Counted from the first letter of the stretch, positions 38,054-50,058 are shown. The stretch: 64,000 nt of DNA from Ehretia macrophylla (GCA_037974665.1 CM075764.1:87972825-88036824); one strand, 5' to 3'. The notes: generated from the sequence alone by a model not told the origin. Translations and numbers: made by a program.

Positions 38054-38067
38054 CCCAAGTAGGAAAT
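38054..38067 (+). other. Copia polypurine tract
   Basis: CCCAAGTAGGAAAT directly before the 3' LTR; the site for plus-strand priming. Confidence 0.65.
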
Positions 38068-38515
38068 TGTTGGGTTATTTTAATAACCTAATGTGGGCTT
38101 TCAAATTATTAACAATTATACTTGGGCTTCTAATCTAATGAGGCTAATTAAAGTGATCTATTGTAGTAGATCCTAATAAGATATCTTATTTGGTATGGAC
38201 TCTGTAATGTGTGATACCCAATATAAACCTAGTTAAGGATTAGTGAGATTCTAATTTGGTTGTTTATAAAAAGAAAGTTTTGGTCCCTAATGCTAATCAT
38301 CCTATTTTCTCTGTTTCTCAATTTTCCATCTTTGAGTAACATTCAGTAAGAGAAAGATTGATTAGTATGTGGAAGCCCTTGCCCTAATTCTTGACAAGGT
38401 GATTTCGTCTTCATAATTAACGTTACGGATTCAGGTACGCTATTCTCATTATTTTTGGCACAAAGTATGAAATTGAATGAATCTATTACTATATATGTTC
38501 TAACATGCAGGACTT
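38068..38515 (+). repeat. Copia 3' LTR
   Basis: TGTTGGGTTA to TTCTAACA, so it keeps canonical TG...CA ends. About 10 bp shorter than the 5' LTR. Confidence 0.9.
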
Positions 38516-40043
38516 GTAAAATCTGGGGTGTAGGGTAGGCGTGTAGAATTACCCCAAATAGTAAAATTACCCTACTCTGGCACCAAAGGTGATTCATCCT
38601 AAGCACTCATACTCTTTAAGTACATTTTCTCCATATTCATCCTTCCAAATTTTATTTGCCAATCACTGACTCGATCATAGGACTGATCTTATAGGATTGA
38701 ACCTTTTTGTTTCTTGCAAGTCAGTTTGGAACATTACCCAACCCGATATCTATTTTTACCTTAACAATGTTCAAAATTAGTGAGGTTGGAAAAGGTAGTT
38801 ATTGATTTTTTAGATAAAAAATATCCAAATTTTAAAATACTTTGTGAGATCATTAGCATTGCAGCCCTCAAAACTTGAAAGTTGAATCGATCTTGTTCTA
38901 GTTGTTTAAAAAACAATATTAAAATATCAACGAACTTGGCAAGACGTGCCAGGCTAATAATTAAACAAGATTCGGATATGCCTAGAACATGCACATAGAT
39001 AAGTCAAAATTTTAATCATTCTTCTATTAAACCTCGTCATGGGTGACGAAGGTTGATCACCATCATGGTTAGTAATAGGTGATCATTGACACATGTTTTT
39101 CAGAGATACCTTTGATAATAATGACAATGAAAATAGTTTTGTGGACACATAAAATTAAAATCAAAAGGGGTTGGGGGTGTAGGGGTGGCGGGATATTAGA
39201 AATTAGAATATTAAATCCAGCTGAAGGAAGAGAGGCCGACTGCCCGAAGTTCTACTATTTGAGGAAGTCTTCAAGTTTTAATCAGTCAGCTAATCCTTGT
39301 TTTACTCAAAACTTAATTTACGACGCACCTTGATTTTGAGTGCCTTATTGGAAAATTATGAAAAACCGTGTGGATTTAATACTAAATCACAATTTCATTT
39401 AAAAGTTTAAGTTGTTAAAGAAGTGCTTGTCCTAGTCCTTCACATGTAAGCGGATTCAATTTCAACATTGCAGACAGTTTTAATATTTTTAAATGGGTGA
39501 TGGCAAGATTTTGAACCCAAAATCCTTTGGTAATTTGAACTCTATATCAAATGACCACGTTTATTTAAAAGGGTAATTTGTTGAAAAAAACATTTATTAT
39601 ATTTAGTTATTATCTTCAATGTTTAGATGGACAAATTAGGGTTTTCTTGGACACACTTTTTTCACTTTCATAAAGAATATGAAAAAGTGAGTTTGATGGA
39701 AAAGGTAATGTTTGAAAATACTAATGAAATGATATATGATTCAAAATAGAGAAAGCAATATGTCGAAATTGACAAATTTGTTTGATCCAGACTCGAATTG
39801 ATTTGTTGTAATATTATTTTTGTTGTTTAGGTATTGGTTTCTGGGCCTTTAAGTAATTCTGAACTTGACTTGTTTGGTTGTAATATTGATTTTCTTTTTT
39901 GTACTTTTTCCTTTTAATATAATTATGTCACCTAACCAAAAAAAAAGAAAAAAAGAAATGGGAATCACCTCGCCAAGCTTTCATTTCCAAAGTCTAAAAA
40001 TCAATCCAAAACGATATAAGATATCCCTGATTCTAAAGAGTGC
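38516..40043. other. Intergenic, no gene seen
   Basis: Sequence between the copia element and the Harbinger-like MITE. Only short chance frames; no recognised repeat. Confidence 0.5.
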
Positions 40044-40046
40044 TTA

Positions 40047-40573
40047 GGGCATCTCCAACAGTTGCCCTACAATCCATTTTACCCCACATGTAGGGAAGCT
40101 TCTGGAGATATTAAACTCCAACAGCTTTTCTAAGGATTCCCTACTTTGTAAAGAATCTCTATATCTAATTTCAAAATTTCTACATGTGGAGATGCTGAAG
40201 AAATCCCAAAGGCTATCCTTAAACCCATCTGACAATTAAAAAAAGGAATGATAGTTAATTTTTTTTTTGTCTCCAACGATCATATTTCTGATCGTTGAAG
40301 GCACATCTAATCTGAAAAATAAATAGATAAAGCTATTGGACAAATTTTATCATAGAAATAGAATATTGTCAAAAAAATAAATAAAAAATAAAGCTATTGA
40401 AAAAGTTTTAAAATAAAAAATAATAAAAAATATTAGTAATTAAAAATAAAAAATATCATAAAAATTTAACAAATATAAATAAAAAATAAAAACAAAAATA
40501 ATATGTCTAGTTAAAATAAAGAGAGATTTTGGAGTAAAACAAAAATAGGGAGGCTCTCAAGGAAGCTGTTGGA
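40047..40573. mobile_element. PIF/Harbinger-like MITE, left-hand part
   Basis: Starts TTA|GGGCATCTCCAACAG. It holds a perfect 9-bp hairpin CAACGATCA/TGATCGTTG near 40273-40297 and the same AT-rich core as 1-240. It is cut off at 40573, after CTGTTGGA, where copy 1 of the segment continues to its right terminus at 384. Confidence 0.6.
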
Positions 40574-40887
40574 TGTTATTTGGATTGAGGATTTAGGACT
40601 TTACATTATTATAAGTCCCGAGATAAAAAAAAGTTTATTTTGAAAAATTAGAAAATAATTTGTACTGCGTACTATAGTTGAGTGATTAAAAAATTAATTC
40701 ACCCCCTAAAAGAAATAATAACTACGCACTGAGTCATAATTTTCTCATATTTTGCTAGTCCCACCAGGTAAAATTGATGTTGTTGCAAATATATATATTT
40801 TTTTTGGTGAAAATGTTGTTGCAAATCTTAGAAAAGGGCAGTTACACAATTTTTAATGTAGGTGATAGTGGTATCAGGTAAGGTATA

Positions 40888-41293
40888 TAAAAGGGGTAGG
40901 ACTCAAGCCTCAGAAAGAGCCGGCCTATGATGCTAAGAATAGTCCCGCCAATGTACTGCCCAGGGCTCGCGGGGACTATAGGGCAGTCAACGCGTATGGA
41001 GTATTATTTGGATAAGGATAAACACGGTGCAAGAAGCCTGGTATCCCTTAGGAGTTTATCTTCATCTAGGAGTCTAGTAATCTTTGGGTATAAATACAAG
41101 AGGAACTCTACGGTGAAAGGTACACAATTTACACTTGAATTCATATATTCCTCGCAACCTTTGATATATTTTTCTACAGTTAACTGACTAGGTCATTAGA
41201 ATGGAAACCCTGGGAGCCCCATCAGTTTTTCTATTTTACAGGAGTTAGTCTAACCTAGGAAGAAGTTCGGAGCTTCGAATTTCTTCCTTAACA
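40888..41293 (+). repeat. Gypsy 5' LTR
   Basis: Starts TAAAAGGGG (TGATAGGGG in the 3' LTR) and ends CCTTAACA. TATAAATA at 41089-41096. It lacks about 25 bp present in the 3' LTR around GGATAAGGATGGACTC. Confidence 0.9.
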
Positions 41294-41295
41294 GG

Positions 41296-41313
41296 TGGTG
41301 CCGTCTGTGGGAA
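41296..41313 (+). other. Gypsy primer-binding site
   Basis: TGGTGCCGTCTGTGGGAA two bases past the LTR; close to the TGGCGCCGT-type site of Tat-lineage plant gypsy elements. Confidence 0.7.
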
Positions 41314-41342
41314 ACAAATAGGAGTCCCACTGAGATACCACA

Positions 41343-42560
41343 ATGGTTCATACCCAGAGTCAAGCCAAAGCCAGGGAAAATCAGAACCCCCTTAAGGAAC
41401 ATCAAACTTGTGGGGAGACTGACCCTCCGGTGATAGCTGCCCCGCTCAATACGGTACCTCCAGGGCCAATAACTACCCCGGTACCACCGGTATTTGTCCT
41501 GGGAACATGCCGTCGTCATCACAACAAGTCGATTTACCAACTCTGGTCCAGATATTCAATGGCCTTAGAGGAGCCTTTAATCAATTCCTGCAAACCTAGG
41601 GGTTGGCGCGGCCAAAGGCAGTCTTCCCTAGTGGACAAACCTAGTACTTAATGACCAGCCTCAACACTTTGTGTTTTCAGAGGATACAACAGGTTCAACA
41701 GATCTAATGGATAGGCCAGAGTAGGACAGACCCCGGAGGCTAGGAAGACGTGGGGGGTAGAAGGCTTCCCCTCCCTATGGAGACTAGCACCAAGCCTTGG
41801 TGGGACAAGGGAAACACCACCCCTTCGCTAGAGAAGTCATAGAGGAGCCCATGCCGTGCGGCTATAAGTTCCCGAGTTTGCAGACCTACAATAGGTCCGG
41901 CGACCCAGAAGATCACCTCACGATCTTCGAGTACCATACGACATTCCATGACATCCCAAATACCACCGAGTGCAGGGCTTTCCTAGTGACTTTGGTGGGA
42001 TTCGCTTGGACATGGTTCGTTGGCATGCCAGAAGGCTCGATCCTTAACTTTGATAAGTTTATCAACCTTTTTCTCGTTCGATTTCCCAACAGCAAAAAAC
42101 CCTTGAGGCTCACTGCTTCGTTGCTCTCCATAAAGTAGCAAAAGAGTGAGAACCTACGGGACTTCACGCAGAGATTAACCAGGCAGCTCTAGAGGTTCTA
42201 AATCTCGACCAATCAGTAGCCATGATAGTGTACATGCAGGGCTTACACTTCAAGCCACTTCAGGCCTCATTGGGTAAGAGAATTCCCCAAGATATTGAGG
42301 AGTTCATGGCCCAAGCCTCCAAGTACATTAGCTTCGTGGAAGTCATGACAATCAAGAAGGAGGAGGAGAGGGGCCCGGCTAAGGGGCAAAACCAGGACAA
42401 CAACAAATAAAAAGAGGCCTAGAAGGGCCAGACTGGAGGACAGGGAAGCAACAACCAGACTAGATATGAAAGGGGTTACACGCCTTTGAACGCCCCTAAG
42501 ACGAAGATTCTTCATGAAATCTAGACCTAGAAGGTGAAGCCTCACCCAAAAGGTCCGAGA
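41343..42560 (+). pseudogene. Gypsy gag, broken
   Basis: Starts ATG 49 nt after the LTR. The first frame (41343-41651) is a polar N-terminus. The second (41797-42138) is the retrotransposon gag core: PFAREVIEEPMPCGYKFPSL, then GDPEDHL, CRAF, WTWF and FLVRF, as in Retrotrans_gag proteins of Tat-type elements. A third (42222-42410) holds the gag C-terminal helices and a basic tail, and YTPLNAPKTKILHEI-like sequence follows to about 42515. At least two frameshifts and several stops. No zinc knuckle or protease follows; the sequence passes directly into the antisense ORF. Gag would form the virus-like particle; this copy cannot. Confidence 0.85.
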
Positions 42561-42844
42561 GGTCCACTTCAATGCCCTACTTCTTCAAGCGAGTTGTGAC
42601 ATCCTCTAGCAAGGCAACCTTGGTATCACACTCAACCTTGGAAATGGTATGGCGTATCAGTTCTCCCAAGAGCACTTTGATGGCATGGCTCTCCTTATAA
42701 ACAGCAACGGCGAGCTCGCCTTCAATCCCGGCATCCTTCACTAGTTGATCATATTTTGCTTAGGTAGCAATAGCTTCTTCTTGGGCAACAGTGGCATGAG
42801 CGGAGTCTTCATCTATGTCTTTTCTGATTCTCTCACAGGACAGG

Positions 42845-45485
42845 TATAACACCCGTGCCAGAGGCGAGTTAGAATAAATTGATAATTATTAGAAAATGAC
42901 CTATTAATGTTTAAAAAGGTAATAAGTAGTGTGAAATATGTCAAAATAATGCCGAGACATTTTAGTGGATGTTAAATTGAATTAAATAAGTTATACTCGA
43001 AAGTTATGAGACAGTTTTGGGCCAACTTTGAAATACAAACTATACCAATTGGGAAAGAGTTTTGTGGTCAATTATACATGGTTGGAAAGCTCTACGAGTC
43101 TAGTTTCTAAAGCTTCAAACAGTTCATGAATTGGAGTTTTTGAGAAAAAATTATGGCCGTTTTTGTAAAATGTGACGGAATTGTTCCTTTTACGCGAGAA
43201 TTGATGAATGATTTTCAAAGTGTATGTGTATGGGATATAATGGTCTTTTGATTAATTGTTGACTAATTAGTGGTTATTTGGTAGAATTTAGAGTGATAAA
43301 ATTTGCTAGCACCAAATAGTGATCTTGACCATTTGACCTAAGCTTTGACTATATAACATAAAACAAAAGCCAAGCAGGACCAATTGAGAAAGAAAATCGG
43401 GTGAAGGGAAAAAAATGGGGAAAAATTAAAAAAATGTTAGGGTTTGCAATTTTGGTGAAGATTGAAGAGGAAAACTTGCTTGTTTGGACCAAGACCAAGT
43501 GGATTTAGCTTCTCCATGGCACAACCGTGCTTATTCTTGCATTTATCTTCAAATTTGGTGAGGGGGTTTTAAATCTCAAAGTTTAAAGTTGATGTTTTGT
43601 TTAGGTATTTGTATATTTATGCTATATATAATAAGTATGCATGAGAATCTTGCTAGATATAGCCTTGAGAGTAACATACATGATTTTTAGCTTGAATAAA
43701 CCATGAATTGTTATAGCTTGCTAAAATGGGTTGTAGTTTGAGTTTTATAGCTAAAAATGAGTTTAATATTTGGTTCATATCTTGTATTAGAAGTCTATAT
43801 GCATATATATATATGTTCATAGCATGAATTAGGAGTTTGGAGGCAATATTGAAGGTTGAATAAAGATTGGTGTGTTGGCTGCAATTTTCCAGCATTTTTA
43901 CTATAGCAGCCCCATTTGGCTGCCTTTTTGTGTAGTTATATGCCTACTTTGCTCCTTAATTGCTAGATATATGAAAGTGTAAACGTATTGCATGGTAAGG
44001 TGTGAAAGGTGTTGATAAAAGTGTTGTTAATTGTGGATTAAAAATGTTGTCGAATGATCATATTAAGTCTTGAATGAATATTGTGTTGTAAGGGCTGCGT
44101 TTCTTCATGGATTATTAGCTTGATTTGCTCCTTATTATGCTATATAAATGTTTAGAAATATGTGTTGCATTGTAGGTTATAAAAGGGGTTGGTGAAAGTT
44201 GTGTTTATGTGTTGTTAAAAGAGTTAAAGTGTTGAATTGAATTCTATTGTGTTGAATATGTGATTATGCTTAATATGACTGTTTTTTTGGGTGGTTTAAT
44301 TGCTTACATTGCTACATAATTACTAAGTATATGATTGTGCATTGAGGTGACATCATGAGTTGGATAAAGTGTTGTGTAAAATTGTTTTAAAATGTCTATG
44401 AATGTTGTTGAAAAGTATTGGTTTATCATTAATTGTTAAATATTGCTGTTAGTGATGATTGATTGTATGTGAATGTTAAGCGAGACATGGTAGCGTCGTG
44501 TCATTCCGGGCGGCTCGATGTCGTCGGTGTATTGACATGACTACCATGGTCTTGAATGTGATTGGTAGTGTCATATCACTCTGGGTGACTCGATATCATC
44601 GGTGTATTGACATGACTATCATGGTCTTGAATGTGATTGGTAGCGTCATGTCACTCCGAGTGGCTTGATGTCGCCGGTGTATTGACATGACTACCATGGT
44701 CTTGAATGCGAATGTGTAAGCGGCATCAACAATGTTAAGCGTATCCTTCTTGAATGTTTACCTACTTTGTTATTACTTCAATTAATTGTGATTAAATGTT
44801 TATTGGTTGTACGTGGTCATATGGCTTATGTGTTCTTGTGCCAACTATATTTAAATGCTTAATGTTTAGGTGTTACTTAAATGTATGCTAACTAAATGTA
44901 CTTAGGAGCCTAATGCTTATACTTTGTCCTTAAGTGCTTAATGATTACATTGTCTTTTAAATGCTTAATGTTTATGTATTGTTTATGCTCATTGTTTCAT
45001 ATGACATTACAAGCATGTTTTCAAAAGGATTTCCAAGTTAAAATGTTTTCCAAAAACTTTCCCATTCACCCCCCCTCATTGAGCTTGTGAAGCTCACCCC
45101 GTTTTAACAACATTTCAGGTGAAACCGAGTTTGAGTCTTAAGGAGATTAGAAGTGATAGATATGTTTATCTTGCTTTGGATGACGTATATATTATTTATG
45201 GAGTTTACGCAGATTATGATGTATTGGAAAATTATTATAGAGATGTATTCTTTGGTACTAAAGAATGGTTTTGAAGGTTTGTTGTAATGAATTCTCGAAT
45301 GTATTTGAGAAGTTTGAATAACTCTGAGATACTATTTTATGGATATTAGTGATCGCGTTTTTGTAGTGTGCTTTTACGGACTTAAAATGAGTGATCTTCT
45401 TAAGCCCGTGGCATCACGATCCCAGGATTGTTTGTTGTATTTTTATGGTATTAGAGATTGTATTAGCGAAATTGGGGTTGTGACT
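42845..45485 (+). mobile_element. Solo LTR nested in gypsy antisense ORF
   Basis: Begins TATAACACCCG, with GGGGTTGTGACT at the right end; terminal bases are slightly decayed. ACAGG flanks both sides (42840-42844, 45486-45490) as a 5-bp target duplication. It contains a CTATATAAC box (43349-43357), a 75-bp tandem repeat, the hairpin GAGCTT-GTG-AAGCTC (45081-45095) and the CCCGTGGCATCACGATCCC block near 45402 shared with 4710-7705. No coding domain. Confidence 0.8.
44489..44713. repeat. 75-bp tandem repeat, three copies
   Basis: Units start GGTAG(C/T)GTC at 44489, 44564 and 44639 and end CTTGAATG(T/C). They are GC-richer than the surrounding LTR and contain the near-palindrome GACATGACTACCATGGTC. 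This expands a GC-rich island that is single-copy in the related LTRs. Confidence 0.9.
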
Positions 45486-47740
45486 ACAGGGTTATCTGGT
45501 CCCAATCAATAAAATCTTGGTGGCACGTCTTCTTAGCCTCTGAAAACTGTAACCTGAGCAGCATAATAAGATGTCACCAAAAAGGTCCTGGTAAATGCCA
45601 ACCTCCTGGATAACGACGCTTTGCCATCAATTATGGCCTTTATTTTGTTGATAATGCCCAGGTCATTATCAAAGGCCTTAGGCCAAGCTAGGTGATACTC
45701 AGCAAGGAGTCGCTTGTAGTCATTGGCCCTTTTTTTTGCCTTTGCAATCGTGTAGGCAGTACTGAAATTGAACTTATCATAAGCTACCAGTACTTTGTAG
45801 AGCATTCCATGAAGGTGGTTTAGGTCTAGCCAACCCTAAAATAACGATAGTCGATAAAAATGTTGGTAAATGAGAAGGAAAATGGGAGCCAGAACAATTA
45901 TTACATCATGAATAGCCTTGCGAACCTCTAATCAGCCCTAGTGGTAGTGAGATAGAGGGCCTGGACACGTGTGGAGCCTCCCTGCCCATCGTCAACCTCA
46001 AGCTAATCATCGAAGCTGAGCAGGGGCTCAGGACAGACTGATTCGCCGTACTTCTAGAGTTAGAGAGTGTTAATTGGGTAGGCCTCTGGAAGAGGGTGAC
46101 ACTATTCCTCCTTTAACACGTCAATGGTAGAGACATGGTCAGGAGCCCTGTCCTCAAAATGAGACTAAAGAGGATATGGCAGGCACTTTCGAGGAACAGT
46201 TTGGTAATTACAATTTTGTCCCCAAGGACAACCTCTTTTGATGGTACGGATACTTTGGTAGCAGGGTTTTTCGCCGACTTAGCAGGGGCTGAACTCTTTG
46301 CACCCTGCTCTTCGCAGGAGGGTTAGAACTCTTTGTAGAGGGGGCTGGCTGTATGTCGAGGATCTGGACCTTCTCGTCATCACCAGGAGCCCTTAACTTT
46401 TGCTTCTTTAAGGAAGGTTGGCTAAAGGCCTTGACCAAGCGCCTTTTGGTCATGTGGTCGCCGCGGGCAATAGAAAAAATCTCAGAAACCTTTATACTTG
46501 AATAGAAAAGGTAAGGAATACAAAAGCACCGTAAGTTTTATGAATGAAGAGAACATTAAATAAAAGAGATTCAAGAATAAAGACCTAACCTTGGGGTATG
46601 GATGACAAAGGGGTTGTAGCCCCAAAGCTCTGGTCAATTATAGGGGAGGTAGACGGGGCTTTAACCTCAGCCCTAATACTATTGCTCTCTGCAGGAGAGA
46701 CATGAGGGGCCACAATTCCAGGCCCTGGAGATTGTGCAAACAAGCCTATTGTGGCTATCTTATCTGGAGTAAGGAAAGTGTCTGCCCTGATGGGAAGGGT
46801 TTTCTTTAGCTCATCGATGACCTTCTTCTTAACTTCGGTGAGGGTAGGAGGGTCCTTTGCTGACTCAAGGGGGACAACCCAAACGCTACAGATCTGCCAC
46901 CTAGTAGGTGATTTCACAAAGAAAAACCTATCATTCCATTTCTTGGAATTGTAAGGGAACTCAGCAATTAAGGGATCATGACGGGCAACAAAGTAATGTT
47001 AGTCGGTGGTTTTGTCAATTGTTTTGAGATGGTGGTAGAAAAGGAAAAGATTGAAGGTGGATGTATAGCCTAGATCTTTAAGAAAGATATAAAAGCCTAT
47101 GATCAGTCTCCAACTGTTGGGAGTAACCTGGGCTGGGCTGATCTGGTAATGGTTGAAAATCTCTACAAGATAAGGCAGAAAGGGCAAACGGCCTATGATA
47201 AGTTGCTCAAAGTAGAAGGTAACCTTCCTTCACCGGGCATGTAGGTAGACACCGATTCATCGGTAGATGGGACGCAGACCTGAAAATTTGGTTGGATTGC
47301 CTTGTAGGCCCTTAGATGGGTAATGTATTTCTTATGAGTTATGCAGGCTCTACTCTCAACGCGGAAGATGAGAAGGTTGCTGATCTTTGCAAGGCCCGCC
47401 GTGGAAGAAGAACGGTGAGTGGAGGATCTAGCCTTAGCAGGAGATATCTTAGAGCCATTCTTGGGAGGATTTTTAGAAGGAGGCGGGCTCTAGGATATAG
47501 GTGCGGGGGCGATGGGCTCAAGATTTTCGCGTGCCTGGCTGATACCCCTTGACTCGTCACTGGACTCACTAATGACCCTTGACCAAGTGGACCTAACCAT
47601 GATGGAAAGAGGGGAGAGTAGCGTACCTAAACAAGGGGTTGAAACTCGCGGGAAGCTTGATGCGCAGTAGAGAGAAATAAGCAATGGAAATTTAGAGCAA
47701 TGAAGGGAAGATGTGGAGCTGGGCAGAGCTGAGAAGGTCC

Positions 47741-47748
47741 TATTTATA
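47741..47748 (-). promoter_or_regulatory. TATA box for gypsy antisense ORF
   Basis: TATAAATA on the minus strand within CTCTATAAATAGG, about 140 nt upstream of the antisense start codon at 47600. It lies in the internal region, not the LTR, so the ORF seems to have its own promoter. Confidence 0.65.
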
Positions 47749-47949
47749 GAGGACCTCGCGTGGGTCCACGATTCACGTAGATGGTCCACTCAGCGTCGTA
47801 GGGAAGTAGGGTGCGAATCGCTAGGGACGTGTCCACGTAGGGGCGGAGACGTGATGATAGCACGAACTGGAGGTTTTAACAGCTAGTAACCATCAATGAA
47901 GATAAGGAGTCCCACCATCGTAACAATTTCCTGGCTTTCTGTGTAGCCC

Positions 47950-47967
47950 AAAAGATTGGGGGGCAAC
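47950..47967 (+). other. Gypsy polypurine tract
   Basis: AAAAGATTGGGGGGCAAC immediately before the 3' LTR. Confidence 0.7.
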
Positions 47968-48397
47968 TGATAGGGGTGGGAACTCGAGCCTCAAAAAGAG
48001 TCGGCCTACAAGGCTAAGAACAGTCCCGCCAATGTATTGCCCAGGGCACGCAGGGCTGTAGGGCAGTCAACGTGTATGAAATATTATCTGGATAAGGATA
48101 AACACGACGCAAGAAGCCTGGATAAGGATGGACTCTTTGGGGCGATATCTTTTAGGAGTTTATCTCTGTATAAGAGTCTAACAATCTTTGGGTATAAATA
48201 CAAGAGGAACTCTACGGTGAAAGGTACACAATTCACACTTGAATTCATATATTCCCCGTAAGCTTCGAACTATTTTCCTACAGTTAACTAACTAGGTCGT
48301 TGGTGTGGGATCCCTGGGTGCCTCCTCAGTTCTTCTGTTTTGCAGGAGCTAGTCCAGCCCAGGAAGAAGTTCGAAGCTGCGGATTTCTACCTTAACA
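47968..48397 (+). repeat. Gypsy 3' LTR
   Basis: TGATAGGGGTGGG to CCTTAACA, 430 bp, with TATAAATA near 48193. Confidence 0.9.
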
Positions 48398-50058
48398 GTA
48401 TACAACATGCCTTAATTGCCAATGATAAAAAAGAAGGAAGAACCTTTGAAGTAAATTTTATGCTAGTACTTGTTTAACTAAAATTTGAAAGTATAGTTTC
48501 AGCTTTATCAACTTTGGTCCGTTATTGAAAATTGTGTCCATGTTCACCCTATTTTCTTGACATGATTTATATGCAAAAATTGAAATTTCTTCTATTCAAC
48601 AATTGGAATATGGTCCTGATGGAAGAAACTTCAAGGGGCGAAGACCCTCCTTATTGTGAACTTGGCCTTTATTCGGATCATTCTACTGTCGGATGGAAGA
48701 CTTTCTCATACAAAAAGTCCATCTTATACAAATTATACGGACAAAGAAGACATTTGGGATCGGTGTTCATGTAGAAATTTTGTTAGTTTTGTTCACAAAG
48801 AATGCGACTAGGTAAAATGTTTCCAAACACTATGTAAAGTGTCATTGACCAAATTTTAAATGGCTATATGTTAGCCTAAAGGGCTTCTAATCTTGGTTTT
48901 GATGATAACAAACCATGATTATGTTTAATGAGTTTGTTTAAGTGTGCATGAGTGAGATAAATCAAGATTGACTTCGAATCCAAGTCTATCAAGCTAAAAG
49001 AAGAAAGAAGATCATCCATCAACTCAAGGAAATATAAAGATTCGAAGAATGAAGATGGAGCTATAAGGATGGAGACGGAAGTCATAAGAGGTACCGATTG
49101 GGACTTGATCGGGGTTTGGGTCTTGCAAATGGTATATGCTCAATGATGATTCTTGAAAGTCTTTTTGAAATATTTGAAAAACTTCATCTATCTTTGAAAA
49201 AGGCTTTACAAAAGACTCTATAAAAGAAACATCCACAAAACCCAAGTCTTTGCATTTTTGATCAAACCGGTAGACCCTAGAGCAACCGGTCTACCGGTTC
49301 AAAAAGGGTTTTCTGCCCAAGGCTTTTCCACAGGAAAATGTCTCCTCTTCCGGTCGATCGGTTGAGTAGGGGTTAACCGGTTGTGCCAAAATGTTGTTTT
49401 AAAAATAAAGCCATTTGTGAACATTGCAATGCATTAAATGCACACCTCTTAATCTCTATTAATGTCTCTCAACAGCTATCTTCTAAAACATTGATTCAAA
49501 TCAATTACTCTTGATTTCGAACATTATATTCATCTTTGAATTATCATTGTACTATACTAGAGCAAGAATTTGTGAGCAATATTGAGAGAAACATTTTTTT
49601 ATATTCATCTACCCTAAAAGAGGGCTTTTATTATTTTCTTAAACACTTATCAAAAGAGAGAGTTAAACACTTTGAAAGGAAGAACTTCCTTGTCAAAGGT
49701 GTTGGGGTTTAAGCTTTGTATTAAGAAGGAATTTTCTATTGTAAAAGCTTGAACTACTGTTGTAGTTGGTTTGTGGACTCACCAACATTTGAAGAGTCAC
49801 AATAGTGAAGATTGTTGAAATCCTAAGCGGGGAGCTTAGGTCGTGGACCTAGGCGGGGGCCGAACTATGCTAAATTGTGATTTTCAATCTTTTTCTCTCA
49901 ACTATCTCTTAATATTAATTTCTACACACTAAGTGTTTGATATTTTGCCTTACTTACACGTTATATTGCTAGAGTACATATTTGTTTAAGATTGTTTTTG
50001 ATTGATCATTGCTAGTATATTGCCTAATCGAAAAAGTAGTAGTATTGCCTATCTAACC

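Larger units (their letters stand above)
31859..38515 (+). mobile_element. Degenerate Ty1/copia retrotransposon
   Basis: Two LTRs (31859-32316 and 38068-38515) enclose a primer-binding site, an untranslated leader, a broken gag-pol in copia order (gag, protease, integrase, reverse transcriptase, RNase H) and a polypurine tract. Flanking pentamers TGCAA and TGCAG fit a 5-bp target duplication with one later change. Over the first 182 bp the LTRs differ at 12 positions by my count. It cannot move by itself. Confidence 0.95.
42572..47600 (-). pseudogene. Antisense extra ORF of gypsy element, broken
   Basis: Reading from 47600: MVRSTWSRVISESSDESRG (to 47490). Next comes a block at about 47220-46920 with LPYLVEIFNHYQISPAQV, NSWRLIIGFYIFL and, after one stop, KKWNDRFFFV. 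Then a 110-codon frame (46917-46585), a basic segment (46453-46208) and an Ala/Lys-rich helical stretch (45805-45533). After the nested solo LTR (42845-45485) a helical C-terminus reads from CERIRKDIDED to VTTRLKK at 42572. The 47220-46920 block resembles the plant 'putative gypsy type transposon' domain (PF04195), known as an extra ORF of Tat-lineage elements. Its function is unknown. Several stops and frameshifts; the reading frame resumes across the solo LTR if one TSD copy is removed. Confidence 0.75.
40888..48397 (+). mobile_element. Ty3/gypsy element (Tat-like) lacking pol
   Basis: LTRs at 40888-41293 and 47968-48397. A perfect 5-bp target duplication GTATA (40883-40887, 48398-48402) is confirmed by the single GTATA in the empty homologous site at 1150-1154. 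The interior contains a broken gag, no protease, reverse transcriptase, RNase H or integrase, and a broken antisense ORF before the 3' LTR. That gag plus extra ORF layout and the TGGTGCCGTCTGTGGGAA primer-binding site fit the Tat lineage. A 2.6-kb solo LTR is nested inside. Confidence 0.9.
40320..48868. repeat. Segmental repeat, copy 2, split by gypsy element
   Basis: Homologous to 1-1624. The host parts are 40320-40887 and 48398-48868; the gypsy element lies between them. About 600 bp present in copy 1 is missing at 40573/40574. The right edge is cut by the SIRE-like LTR at 48869. Confidence 0.8.

Noticed and set aside
41250-42572. Minus-strand frames opposite gag (41250-41540, 41740-41949, 41913-42167, 42267-42572)
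   Set aside because: Shadows of the gag pseudogene; the plus-strand translation matches the gag family and the minus-strand ones match nothing.
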